Source: Euryodendron excelsum (taxonomy: Eukaryota; Streptophyta; Magnoliopsida; Ericales; Pentaphylacaceae). From it: a DNA stretch of 64,000 nt. Of this stretch, positions 52,863 through 64,000 are shown one piece after another. How positions within the stretch are numbered: position 1 is the first letter of the stretch; every line of letters starts with the position of its first letter. The DNA lies in contig CM065396.1 of NCBI GenBank assembly GCA_033060915.1, forward strand, positions 4,466,001 to 4,530,000. Direction: 5' to 3'. A model generated the notes under the pieces. The model was not told where the DNA came from and made no database searches. It saw only the letters and a program-made list of their open reading frames with translations. Made by a program: the position numbers and the translations under genes.

Positions 52863-53689
52863 GCATTCCCTTCATGCTTTGGCCTGTTTAGTGCTCTCTG
52901 GTTCAAGGTTTTATATTCCCGATTGATGGACCGGACTTCGAGGGTGATACTGGAGATCACTAGCCTCCGATTTAAGTCATTGAAGCTTGTCAAGGCTCCA
53001 ATTTATGGGCCTCAAAATTTTCAAACTTCCAGTTTAGGGTTTCAGAGTTTGACCCAGTTGCGGTCATCGAGACGTGTGTTAGAGATGCTCGGTGATACTA
53101 GTAGAGGTCAGAGATGGAAGATCTCTAGGATGATGTCATTTGGACCAAAACGCAATTGCCTGGACTCCGGTTTAAAGTGATCGAAGATGAGAGAGATCTC
53201 CAGAATGATATTATCAAAGTCTGACCGTATAAGGTCTTCTATACTCTGGTCTAAAGTGATCAGAAATGAGAGATCTCCTGGATGATGTCATTAGAGTCGG
53301 ATTGAAAGGCGATCACCTAGACTCCGGTCTAAAGTGATCGGAGATGAGAGAGATCTCCTGGATGATGTCATCAAAGTCTGACCGTATGCGGTCTTCTGGA
53401 CTCTGGTTTAAGGTGTCATCAGAATCCGACCATATACGGTCTTCTAAACTCAAGTTTAAGGTGTCATTGGAGTCCAACCATATGCAGTCTTTTGGACTCC
53501 GGTTTAAAGGGTCATCAGAGTCCAACCATATGCAGTCTTTGAGACTTCGGTGTAAGGTGTCATCGAAATCCGAACATATGCAATCTTTTGGACTCCGATT
53601 TAAGGAGTCATCGGAGTCCGACCGTATTCGGTTTTTGGGACTCCAATTTAAGGATGTGATATGGGCTGGGGGTTAAAATTTGGGTGCCA
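52863..53689 (+). repeat. Internal region of X element with 48-bp and longer tandem repeats
   Basis: Five exact-period 48-bp units run from 53398 to 53638 plus a partial one to about 53653, each with gactccggtttaag...cgaccatat. A longer, irregular tandem unit (around gatcggagatgagagagatctcc) occupies about 53165-53397. Because 48 is a multiple of three, both strands stay open: 16-residue repeats such as DSDDTLNQSPEDRI on the minus strand. I do not consider either a proven gene. The segment ends at about 53689 where Z LTR sequence begins. Confidence 0.7.
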
Positions 53690-56569
53690 ACACCACTCAA
53701 GAGAGGGTTTCATTGGAACCATTCCAACCACTAACTTAAGAGAGTAAAACTTTGAAAATCAATATAGAATACATAGTTTTGAAAACCACTTTAATAAAAA
53801 CTTAAGAGAGGGTAGATTTTGAAAACCTCTTTTAGAGAGGGTTGTTTTTGGAAAACCACTTTTAGGGCATAACACCCACTCTTGTGAGCAGTAGTTCATA
53901 TGGTTGATTTGGTGGCAACCATTCGAGAGAGGGCTTCATTGGACCATCCCAACCTTAAAACTCAACAGAGCAAAAACATTGAAAACCTCCTCCAATGGAG
54001 GGTTATTTTGAAAGTTTTGAAAACATTAAAAACCTCTTTTAGAGAGGGCAATTTTGAAAACCATTTTTATGCAAACTCAAGAGAGTGAAAATGCAACGAT
54101 GCAAAGGTAGAGATTAAGGGTTTTAGGAAGGCTTTGTAAGGCATGGAAAATTAGACCAAGAACTCTAATTTTAAGAACTTTAGATGCATTTTTTTAAATT
54201 CATTTGAACATGAACTTTGAAGAACACTTGAAGGTAGAACCAATGCTAGTTTGAAAAGGTTTGAAACACCAAAAATAAAGCCAATGCAAGCATAACCAGG
54301 ATGCAAAGGTCATGAAGTATACAAGGTTTAGCCCTACCACATTGCAAGGTGCTCCAATGGCCATACTATCTTAAATTACTCTTTGAGAGAGGTCTTCCAA
54401 CCAATGGTTCTCTCAAGCTTCCATCTAAGCATGACCATGGAGCACACTTGTTCAAGCACACAAGAAAGGGCGTAGAAGATGAGGTTTAAAATGGAAGAAT
54501 AGCTCAAGTGAGCTAGGAGGGAGAAGAGAAAGAGTGGGGATTACATAAGCTTAAATAAAAGTTTATCTTTTGCCTTTGGACTTCTTCAATCCACCATGGC
54601 TAAAGGGGTTTGAGCTTGAAAAGGCCTGAAGCTTGTCTTGAATTCTTAAGAGATGTGTGAATTTTAGAATTTTGGAGGTTCTAGAACTATTTTGATAGAG
54701 TTTCCTCACTATTTTTGTATTTCAAATGAGCTGGGGGTGGCCTGGTATTTTAAGCAAAAAATACCCCAAGGGGCACATGTAGTACATGCGCCAAGCCTCC
54801 ACCATTTACAAGATGCCATATGGCATCCTTGTACTACCCCAGCTTGGGCTGCAAGGCAAGTTTTATCGGATTTGATTATATAGCACACACTCCGCTATTG
54901 AGAACTTTTATGCTGACTTTACCTCGATATTCATGCCATCTGGGAAAGATGCAGGGAAATCAGTCACGTTCACGATGTTCCCTTACAATTTCTCTTGAAC
55001 TTAGTGCCTTTGGGGAGCCTTCAATGTTTTAGGATGATAGAGATATCACTTTGGGAAGCGTGCTTAAAAATACGCTTTGGGAGTATCTATGAGACGCTTT
55101 GTCGATTTTTCAAAGTGGCTATTTTTGCAGCAAATAATTGTGGGCCTTGGGAAGTTATCATATTTATCGAACCGTAACTATGGAAAGTTCTCCAAAAATG
55201 CTTTCAGGAATTTCCTAATTCATGCATTTCTCAAGTCATTTGACAATGTGTTTAAAGCAGGGAATCTAGATTTAAATAATGAGATAGGAGGTGTACTTTA
55301 ATTTTTCATGTGTCAGAAAAGTATCCTTCTTTGAGCAGTTCGATCATAACCTTCGGGAGATTTTATTGACCATCGGATTGTAGCCATGGAAAGCCTATCA
55401 CTCAAGCTTCTTGGAATTCCTAATTTATGCATTTTGACTGTCGTTTGACGGTGCATTGTATCTAGGAAAATGAAGAAAAAGTTAAATTTGGCAGGGCGTC
55501 TGTGACACGCTACGCGAAGCCTTTATTAACTTATAGCGTGTTTTGAGTCAAGGGATTCACTTGGAGTTGGACAAGGATCTTCTTTGGACTATGCTATTGG
55601 ATGCCGGATTGTTTCTCAAGATTGGTGCAGCTAGAAACAATGCTCAGGTCACTAAGGGCAAAACGGTTATTTTGATTGAAGCTTGCCAGAATGGACTGTA
55701 TTCACACACAAGAGTGTGTTTGACTACCTAGAGGTAGTTTAGTATGGTCTTATCGCTTCAGAGGACTTACTTCCCGATGAGCGTGCTGGGGTGCCTCGGG
55801 GACAAAACGATCATTTTGACTAGTGTTGACCGAAGTGAGATCGGGATTGGTTAGAATGGCATATTGAATATGCTGGACTATCTAGGGACAATCTTAGAAG
55901 GCTAAACTTACCTTTTCGAGGAGTTTATACTTTTTCATAAGACGTGCCAGAGTGCCTAAGAGTTAACAGGAATAGAACCGGAGTTGGTTTGAATGAGATA
56001 TTGAACATGCCAAACTATCTAGGAAAACTCTTAGAAGGGTGGACTTACCATCTTAAGGACTTGGTACTTCTCGTAAGACGTGCTAGTCTACTTAGGGGCA
56101 AAATGATCATTTTTCACCGTGTCGGGCTAGCAGGTGCCGGTGTTGACCTGGGTTTATTAGTGTATCTGTCACTCCAATGATTATGACAAGTCTGTTTTTT
56201 AAGGTCTTGCTTTTCTTCAAAAAGTGTGCCATAGCCAAGGGCAACTTTTTGTCTTGTGGAATTGGGTTGTTTGCGGCGTTCCTGTGCCAACCTATGAGTG
56301 TTTTCTTCCCCCTTCGACGGGTTAATGGTTTGTGTGTAAGTTTTGACGTTAGTTTCAGAGACTACCTGATCTCGAGAAACTGCCTAATGCCAAAGGGCAT
56401 TATGAACATTTTGGTCATTTTGGCTTCAATTGGGCCTCGTAAGCCAAGGAAACAACTGATTTTACTTGAGTTTTTAAATGCCGGTTTGGGCTTGATAGTG
56501 TTATGACATATTACTAGAGGATTGATTTGTACCGAAAATTGCCGAGCGAGCCAAAATGTGGTGCTTACA
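53690..56569 (-). mobile_element. Z-like LTR, minus strand, truncated at its 3' side
   Basis: The minus-strand start TGTAAGCACCAC is at 56569, preceded by a purine tract (56570-56588 reversed). The sequence parallels 1350-4010 of the first Z copy and breaks off at about 53690. The 208-bp repeat is present but worn (heads at about 55079 and 55493, two periods apart). The TATA position (about 54745) is altered. The short inverted repeat at 54772-54792 persists. No coding sequence. Confidence 0.7.
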
Positions 56570-56588
56570 ACTGCCCCTCTTTTTCTGT
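56570..56588 (-). promoter_or_regulatory. Polypurine tract of the Z element
   Basis: On the minus strand agaaaaagaggggcagt precedes the LTR start TGTAAGCACC. The neighbouring 70 bp match, in inverted orientation, the sequence before the Y LTR at 58283. Confidence 0.6.
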
Positions 56589-58267
56589 CTTTACTTGTCG
56601 AAGGTAGAAAACGATTGAGTAAGGCTCCCATTTGATCGCGAGGAGATCGAAAGGACTGAAATATTGGAAGTTTTGAATTTTGGAAGTTGAAAACATGTGT
56701 TTTTAGCCCTTGGGGCATTTGAAGTCAAAATGAATTTTCTACATGTTTTATCCGAGTTTCAAATCAAAATAGTTTGTAAACTTTTTTCCTCTAAAAAGTG
56801 CATCTCAAAATCAATTCCTAGGTTTTCAACCTTCCCTTTCCAAAGTTATTTCAAAATCAAAATATGAAATTAGTATCAAAATTCAATTTCAAAGGTTTTA
56901 TCCAAAATCCATTTCACAGATTTCCAAAGCCTCTCCATCAAAAGGTTTCTATTCCAAATCAAGTTACATGGTTTTTCAAAACACTTCTTTCCAAAGTTTT
57001 ATTAATTCCTGATTCAAATTCAATTCAAAGGTTTTCTAAACTTTTTCCATAAAAAAACCCTTACTCAAAGTCAATCCTTAAAGATTTTCAAGGTTTTCAA
57101 TCCTCAAAACTCTTCCTTCCAAAACATTTATCAATTCCAAGGTTTTCTAAACTTTTTTCCTTCAAAAAGTCTTATTCAAGCTCTAAAGAAGTTTTCATCC
57201 AAATGTTTTTAAACTTTTCCTTCAAAAATTTTTGGTCAATTTCTAGGTTTCTTTAAACTTCTACCTCAAAAAGTTTTATAAAAAATCCATTTCAAGATTT
57301 TCCAAATTTTTCCTCCCAAAAGTTTTTTAAAAATTCTATCCGAGTTTCTCGGAGTTTTTTCTACCAAAAAGGCCCCACCCTCAAAGGTTTTATATCTTTT
57401 TCCTTCAAAAATATTTTATTTCAAAAGTTTCTAACTCTTTTCTCACTTCAAAAATTTTGCCTAAGTTTCTCAGGGTCTTCTCTGCCAAAAAGGCCCCACT
57501 CTCAAGGCTTTCTTAACTTTTTCCTTCAAAATTTTTTATTTCAAAAATACTTTTCTAGGTTTTCAAACTCTTTCCTTCAAAAATAATAAATAAAAGAGGT
57601 TTCATTTCAAAATCATTTTCTCGGTTTTCTAAAAACTTTTTCATTCAAAGCAAAAAAAGAAAAAAAAAAAAAAACATTTAATCTTAAAAGCATTTTTTGG
57701 ATTTTTCGAGCTTTATCCTTTAAAAATTCCGTTCTAAAAAATGTTCCAAAATTTTTTTAAACTTTCTCCACAAAAAGTGTTATTCCAAAATTGAATTCTA
57801 GGTTTTCCAAACTCTTTCTTAAAAGTTTTATTTCAAAATTTTAGGTTTTCAAACTTTTTTCTCAAAAGTTTTGCTCTAAGTTTCAAAGGTTTTCCAATCT
57901 CTTTCAAGTCAAATCCAAATCAACCTATTTTAGAAAGTGATTTCGAAATCATTTTAAACAATCAATTTCAAATTCAAAATAGTTTCAAAAATCATCTTTA
58001 ATTTCAAAGTACCGATTTTCAAAACCCTGAATTCCCCCCAAAGGAGCGTCATTCCATTGGTCAGAAGGTCGGTTTCGATTAATTTCCCAATCAATTTTTC
58101 AAAATTCTAGATTTCAAAAATCAAGACAATCTAGTTTTCAAACTCAAAATTTCAAATTCCAATTACTCCAATCTTCAAAAACCTTTCAATTTCAACCCCT
58201 CCGATTGCCTCATGATCAATACGGGACTCTTATTTTATCATTTTCTATCTTTGACAAGCAAAAACAG
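56589..58267. mobile_element. Internal 3' non-coding region between two inverted LTRs
   Basis: AT-rich, with degenerate units of roughly 50 bp (ggttttctaaactttttccttcaaaaag...) from about 56750 to 57900 and an A-run at 57657-57674. Both ends carry the same pre-LTR segment in opposite orientation. No open reading frame of note. It probably consists of the 3' untranslated parts of one or two Tat/Ogre-like elements. Confidence 0.55.
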
Positions 58268-58282
58268 AAAAAGATGGGCAGC
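58268..58282 (+). promoter_or_regulatory. Polypurine tract of the Y element
   Basis: aaaaagatgggcagc, immediately before the LTR start TGTAAGCACCCC at 58283. Confidence 0.6.
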
Positions 58283-59906
58283 TGTAAGCACCCCATTTTT
58301 GCCCGCTCGGCAATCATCAACCTGATCGGACTCAAATTTAAGCCAATAAAGACACATTCAAGTCAAAACCAGTTTTTCAGACTTAATCCAATCAATCAAT
58401 CGCTTCGCTGGTCCGCCTAGCCCAATAAAGGCTAAATGACCAAAATATCCATGGAGTATTGTTTGGTCCATTTCCAGGTGGCACGTCTTCATGAAGATGG
58501 TTAGTCCCTATTTTAACCTCGATTCCAGTTCCAATTCCAATCTAGACCAATCAAACTTAAACAGGAACGTCTTTCAAAAAAGTTTATCCTTCAGACGGTA
58601 AGATCATTCAGTCTGACACGTTTACTGAGACTCCTCAGAACAGTAAGTCCCTTCAAACCCGTCGACCGACATGGAACCCAAGTCCCCGAGATGGTAGAAC
58701 GGTTCACTTCTGGCCCTTGCTAGCTGGCCAATGTAGAATGTCCGTTATTCAGCACGTCTTTCGAGAAAATTGATCCTCAAAATGATAAGTCCATCTAGCA
58801 GCTTCCCGGGATCAAGCAGTCTCCAAAATGAACGCACACCATTAGAGTGATAGAAACACTCGCAAATATCACAACCATCAGAGTGGCGGAAACAACCGCA
58901 AATAGGTCGACATCGGGAATTGCCAACAAACCCCTTATGTCACGAGACCGAACTCGACTCTTGGCCGTGGCACGTTTACCAAAGGCCGAGATATCTTTGG
59001 AAACCAACTCTTCACACACCTTCAGAGTGACAAAAATACTCAAAACTCGGGTTAACACTAGTACTTGCTAGCCCACTTTGGTGAAAAATAACCAAATTGC
59101 CCTTTGGGCCTTTTATACACACTTCTCGAGAAAGTACTTAAGTCCTCAAAGTGGTAAGTCCACCTTTCCAAGATTGTCCCAAAGACAATTCGGCATGTTC
59201 AAGTGCCTTCCAGTCAGTTCCGGATCAATTCCGAGACCATCTGATCAAAATGACCATTTTGCCCCTAGGCATTCGATCGCGTCCGGGAACCACACCGGCT
59301 TTGGGTATCAAATCGGTAACCTTTCAACGATGCTTCTAATAGTATTTTCAGACTTCTAACACCTTTCTGGATCATTCCGAGTCCATTTCGATAAGACCAG
59401 TGCTAATGACCATTTTGCCTCTAGGGGGCCAATTGCCTTTTCTAACCACACTGGTTCTGGTTATCAAAATGGCAACCCTCCAGAACACTCTCAGTAGTGT
59501 TTCCCAACTTCAAGCCTTCTCACGGGTTACTCCGAGTCCATTCCGGTGTTTTCTTGGTTCAATTGATCATTTTGCCCCTAGTAAGTCGGTCGACCTTCTC
59601 AAATATTCCAGCATTGCTTCTCAATCCAAATAACTTCGACACACTCTCTTAAGGTTTCCCATCCATTCCTAGCCAAGTCTGGTTACTTGGAACCTTCCAG
59701 ATCATTCCCGGACTTTTCAGAGCCACTCCTAATGGAGTTAAACCAAAACTTGCACGGTAATCACTAAGACAAGCGCCCAAATCTTTTGCCTTGCCTATCA
59801 AGGGTCAAAAGATACATTTCTTTCCCCCCTAAAAACTTTCCTAAGTGGCGCTAGTGGGATTTTTACCCTATTGCCACTGCAACAGGTGTTAGGTCATTTA
59901 GTTACC

Positions 59907-59914
59907 TATAAATA
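59907..59914 (+). promoter_or_regulatory. TATA box of the second Y LTR
   Basis: TATAAATA followed by cagaccttcccc, matching 35415-35422 and 50563-50570 in context. Confidence 0.6.
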
Positions 59915-61902
59915 CAGACCTTCCCCTTGCGTGAAAAGAGCCCGCATACTCAATCCAAAAACTCTGTTTCTCAAAATTCAAAGCTCGAAATCTCTCCAAA
60001 CCCTAGCCCTCTCTAGTCTCTTTAAAGCCCTAGCCTCCATACACTCAAACCCTAACATCTACACACTCTATATACTCAAAGACAAGTCTCTGGAGCCTCC
60101 ATTGAAGACTCAAGGTGCTGCAACTTCAGGGTTCTCAAATTCCAAGTAAAGCAAAGCAAACAACTCAAGCAAAGAAAAAAGAAGACGAGATAGGCTTTCG
60201 ATTTACTTTTATGTAATTCTCCCCTCTCTCTTCTCTCTCCTAGTCTACTTGGGTTTTCTTCTATTTTAATCCCCTATCTTCTACATCCCTTTATTGCATG
60301 CTTGAAATAAGGGACTTCCCGATTCATATCTAGGAAGAATTGTTGAAGGTCACTGTGTCGGGGGCTTTCTTCAAATTCGACCCTTAATGGTGTGGGTTCA
60401 ACCTCTTTGATTATGTGGTGAAACTTAGCCTTGTATGTTCATGACCCTTCTTGCACTATGCATATCATTTTCATACGTGTATTTAAATTTGTTTTCAAAA
60501 TTGTTTTCAAACTTGCATTAAAACTTTCTTTCAAAACTTGCATTCAAAACCTTTTTTTTTCAAACTAGTTTTCAAAACCACACTCCTAAAGTGATTCTAG
60601 TCATTTTATAATCAGAATTGCTTTAGAAAAGTGTTATATTTATTATGACCATCAAAGTCCATATTTTAAGTGTAAACCCTAAATTGTTTTTCATCAAAAT
60701 TACAATCTTAAGATGACTCTAGTCATTTCATGGTTAGGGTTATTTTAGGAAAGTGTGATATTCAAAGTGGTCATTATGGTCCATTTTTCAAATCCTTGTT
60801 GTTTTTTCAGAACCACCAATTTACAATGGTTCTAATATTTTCATGGTTAGAATCGTTTTATGAAGATGAGATATTCAAAGCTTTCAAAAGTCCATATTCA
60901 AGCTCTTTTCCAAATTGCTTTTTAAACTTCTTTCTAAAAATTCTTTTCAAAAATCTACCTCCTAAAAGCTCTCTTCAAACTTACTTTCTAAAAACTCTTT
61001 TCCAAAATTTTATTTCTAAAAACTATTTTTCTTAGAGTTCAAGTCAAGCCCTAGAATCCATGGTTAGGAAACCCTAGTTCCCTTTCCTAAAAATTGTGTC
61101 TTTCTATTTTGCCTCAAACCATAGGTTTCCAAAAACTATTTTCTACATCAAATCTTAGACTTCAAAAACCTCTTTTCCCGCACCAAATCATAGATTTTCA
61201 AAAATCAAACCTTTCCAAGTCCATATCAAATCAAATCTTCTCATTTAGAAGACTAAATCCAATCTTCCAATATTAGAAAACTAGATCAAATCTTCCAATT
61301 TAGGAAATCCAATCAAATCCTCCGATTTTGGAAACAAAATATAATCATCTATTTTTGAAAATAAAATCTAATCTTCAACTTTAGGAAATAGGAATCAAAT
61401 CTTTCCTAAATCTAATCTTTCCCAATTCTAATCATTCCTAATTTAAGTCTTTCCTAATTCTAAACTTTCCTAATCCAAACGTTTCAATCCCTTCCTAAAT
61501 TCAAACTTCCAAATCTTTTCAAAGTTCAAATCTTTCCTAAAACCAAATCTTTCCAAATTTCAATTTTTCTAAATTCAAAACTTTTCAAATCTAATCTTTC
61601 CTACACCTTAACTTTCTAAATTCTTTCAAATCAAATATTCAAGTCAAATATTTTCCAAATCATTCCAAGTGTTTCTAAAATCAATTCAAATTCTTTTTTA
61701 ATCTATTCTAAATCTCATCTTTCCTAACTCTAAGTTTTCTAAACTCAAACTTTCCTTAATCCAACTTTTCAAGTCTAGATCAAACCTTTCAAATTCAAGT
61801 CCATGCTCCTACTTTAGGTTACCTAAGTCCTAGGATACCTAAATCCTAGTTCAACCCTAATCCTAAGTTAGGAAGCTTCAACTATTTTCTAAAACTCCTT
61901 TC

Positions 61903-62434
61903 TGATGCGGATCGTATAGCTGATGAGTACTTGGAGACGTGGAGGCGGCGATATACCCGAGCCGAGGGTCAGCAAACTTCAATCGACCGTAACTTTTGAC
62001 TCGTAACTCCGTTTCGCCATTATAATATGTCGTTGAAAAGGTATCAACGAGCCGGAGAAAGGGGAAATTGCGAAAAAATGCTTCTAAGTGTCATTTTGGC
62101 CTGTTTTGTTTTTTTTTTGGGCTTTTTTTTTGCTTTGGGCCTTTGTTTTTTTTAATTAATCCGGTTTGTCCCGGGCCTAGGGTTTCGTGTCGCATATTTA
62201 TAGTCGCGGTAAGACACTTTTCAGCAGCTTTTGATGATTAATAAAGTTTGTGTGCATTTTGGCACGTTTCCAATCATTCAGTATTTTCTACGAAAATCAA
62301 CGAGTGTTTGATGCCCTAGAACCTAGCATTCATGGTGAATCAATAGGTTACAGGACGACTCTAAATCCGGTATTCGTGGTGAATCAACGGATTAGAGTGT
62401 ATTTTCTTGTTCTCTTTTAACAGCCGCTGCATCA
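61903..62434 (+). mobile_element. Solo LTR (532 bp) with 5-bp target-site duplication
   Basis: TGATGCGG...GCTGCATCA, with 6-bp terminal inverted repeat TGATGC/GCATCA, is flanked by CTTTC on both sides (61898-61902 and 62435-62439). The uninterrupted site is seen in the other Y LTR near 36492. Inside are a TATA-like TATTTATA (62195-62202), AATAAA (62240-62245) and pyrimidine tracts, the usual parts of an LTR. It belongs to none of the other families in the window. Confidence 0.88.
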
Positions 62435-63501
62435 CTTTCTAAACCAAGATGGTTGTCCAACTTTAATATAAGTTAAAATATACTCAAAACTCAACTTCTT
62501 CTTTCTCGAATCAAGTCCAAGTTCTCTTTTAAAGTTCAAACCCTTTTCCAAGTTCAACTCTAAGTCTAAGTTCAATTTCAAATCTTCTATTCCAAGTTCA
62601 AATCAAACCATTTTCAAATCAAACTCTTTTCAAATCAAACATTTTCAAATCAAACTTTTCAAAGACCACAAAGTGTCTAATTTCAATCGAACTCTTGTCC
62701 GAACTATGACTGACCTGATTCCCAACAAAGGGATACGTAGGCAACCCTCATGGGTGCAGTTACAACCCTTTTCAAGTTTCTAATTCTATAATCTTTTAAA
62801 AATCTACAATGCCATAATCTATTTCCAACTTCTAAAACCTTCTTTCAAACTTCAAATCAAGTCTTTTGAACTCTATTTTCAAAAATCAAATCTTTCTTTT
62901 TAAATCTATTTTTAAAATCAAATCTTTTTTTTTTTTTTCAAATCTATCTTCAAAATCAAATCTTTTTGTTGCACTTGCATGTCATGCATCATATCAAACC
63001 TCTCTCTAAAACTCTTTTCAAAGTGGATATAATTGGACATTCATTGATCAAATATTCTAAATGAGTGAATCTAGGATGAATAGACATGTAGGTACCGAAA
63101 GGGAGGGGTAGGATGATGATCTTAAGATATCTTCCCTATACATAACCAATATCCGAACCTAGATCACAGTTTTTTAGAGAACAAAATGGAGTTATTTTCA
63201 AAAAGAGCTTAAATCTTTTTAAAGGTTGTCAAATAACCTATTTTCTAAAAAATGGTCTCTTAATCAAAACCTCTTTCAAAAACCCTAAGTTTAAAATTTG
63301 GATTGCACTTAGTTTTAGGTGACCTAACTCACCTTAATCAAGTTAGGTAGTAACTCTGAACTTTTTCCAAAAGCCCTTAATCAAATCAATTTCTAGTTCA
63401 AACCTAATCGCACTCGTCCTTCTAGGAAGATGAGTTCTAACGAGAAAGCACTGTGTTTTTCTCACTTATTTTTCTCGAGTGCGAAAAATCAGGGTGCAAC
63501 A

Positions 63502-64000
63502 GTAGTCTCTGGAATGAACACACATCGTCAAAGTGGCGAAAACACTCACAAACATCGGAACCGTCAGAGTGACCAAAACACTAGCAAACAAGTTGACATT
63601 GGAAATTGCCAACAAAATTTCCATTACACGAGACCGAACACGCCTCTTAGCCGTGGCACGTTTATAGAAGGACGGGATACCTTTGGAAACCAACTCATCA
63701 CACACCGTTAGAGTGGTAGAAACACTCAAAACATAGGTCAACACCAGTTCTTGCTAGCCCACTCTGGTGAAAAATAACCAAACTGCCCCTTAGGCCCTTC
63801 TAGCGCGCTTCTTGAGAAAATTCCTAAGTCCTCAAAGCGATAAGTCCACCCTTCCAAAATTGTCCCAAAGATAATCTAGTGCCTTCCAGTCACTTTCGGA
63901 TCAATTCTGAGATCATCCGATTAAAATGACAATTTTGCCCTTAGGCATTCGATCGCCTCCAAGAACCAGACCAGCTCTGGGTATCTAATCGGTTTCCTTT
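63502..64000 (+). mobile_element. Y-type LTR fragment, continuing past the window
   Basis: Matches 58815-59300 (for example cgtggcacgtttac, ccaactgcccc) and lacks the first 0.5 kb. It is probably the target LTR into which the preceding element inserted. Confidence 0.65.

Larger units (their letters stand above)
58283..63501 (+). mobile_element. Long LTR, Y type, full length (3' LTR) with a nested solo LTR
   Basis: From TGTAAGCACCCC after a purine tract to GGGTGCAACA at 63501. Without the nested insertion it is about 4.7 kb. TATAAATA is at 59907-59914, followed by AAACCCTA motifs (about 59996-60055). The donor-like site is altered here (GACGAGATAGGC near 60184). Degenerate AAATCTTTCC-type repeats fill 61190-61800. 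Past 63501 sequence jumps to the interior of another Y LTR, so 63501 is read as the outer edge of a 3' LTR. No coding sequence. Confidence 0.78.

Noticed and set aside
53344..53676. 110-codon Ser-rich repeat protein on the plus strand
   Set aside because: The frame stays open because the tandem period is a multiple of three; the minus strand is equally open.

Overview
This is nuclear DNA of a flowering plant (species not identifiable from the sequence). The evidence is AT-rich non-coding DNA, a plant-type F-box/FBA gene remnant, a plant LINE with a zf-RVT tail, Ty1/copia and Ty3/gypsy elements primed by initiator tRNA-Met, a Helitron, and an endogenous pararetrovirus. No intact host gene, tRNA or rRNA gene was found. 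The window is a stack of nested, broken transposable elements.

Layout: 1-4010 is a minus-strand copy of a long LTR ('Z type'). 4011-9566 is a LINE ending in an A-run. 9773-10915 (-) is an F-box pseudogene. 11470-13398 is a candidate non-autonomous Helitron. 13399-18378 is AT-rich intergenic DNA with local duplications, a possible copia-type LTR and a fragment of the long-LTR family. 18379-24545 is a SIRE/Maximus-like Ty1/copia element with a complete 5' LTR, decayed gag-pol and no 3' end. 24546-25140 holds palindromic motifs and a 30-bp minisatellite. 25141-30155 (-) is a Caulimoviridae copy, most like florendoviruses, with the reverse transcriptase centre deleted.

30407-64000 is dominated by long LTRs of one non-coding family in three forms: X (30407-33793 and 49198-52836), Y (33794-36857, 58283-63501 and 63502-64000) and Z (minus: 36858-40960 and 53690-56569, as at 1-4010). 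Their ends (TGTAAGCACC...GCGCGACA), purine tract, late TATA box, leader splice-donor-like sites and minisatellites suggest Tat/Ogre-type elements, but no coding region of that family is in view. A chromodomain-type Ty3/gypsy element (40961-49091) interrupts a Z LTR. A 532-bp solo LTR with a 5-bp target duplication (61903-62434) sits inside a Y LTR.

The most interesting signals are in LTR regulatory DNA rather than genes. The copia LTR and the unrelated gypsy LTRs share an array of the palindrome-centred motif GAGTCGAC with the same spacing (21, about 50, 21 bp). Z LTRs carry a 208-bp tandem repeat headed by short inverted repeats. Short hairpins sit just upstream of TATA boxes in several LTR families. 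A 30-bp minisatellite recurs at four places.
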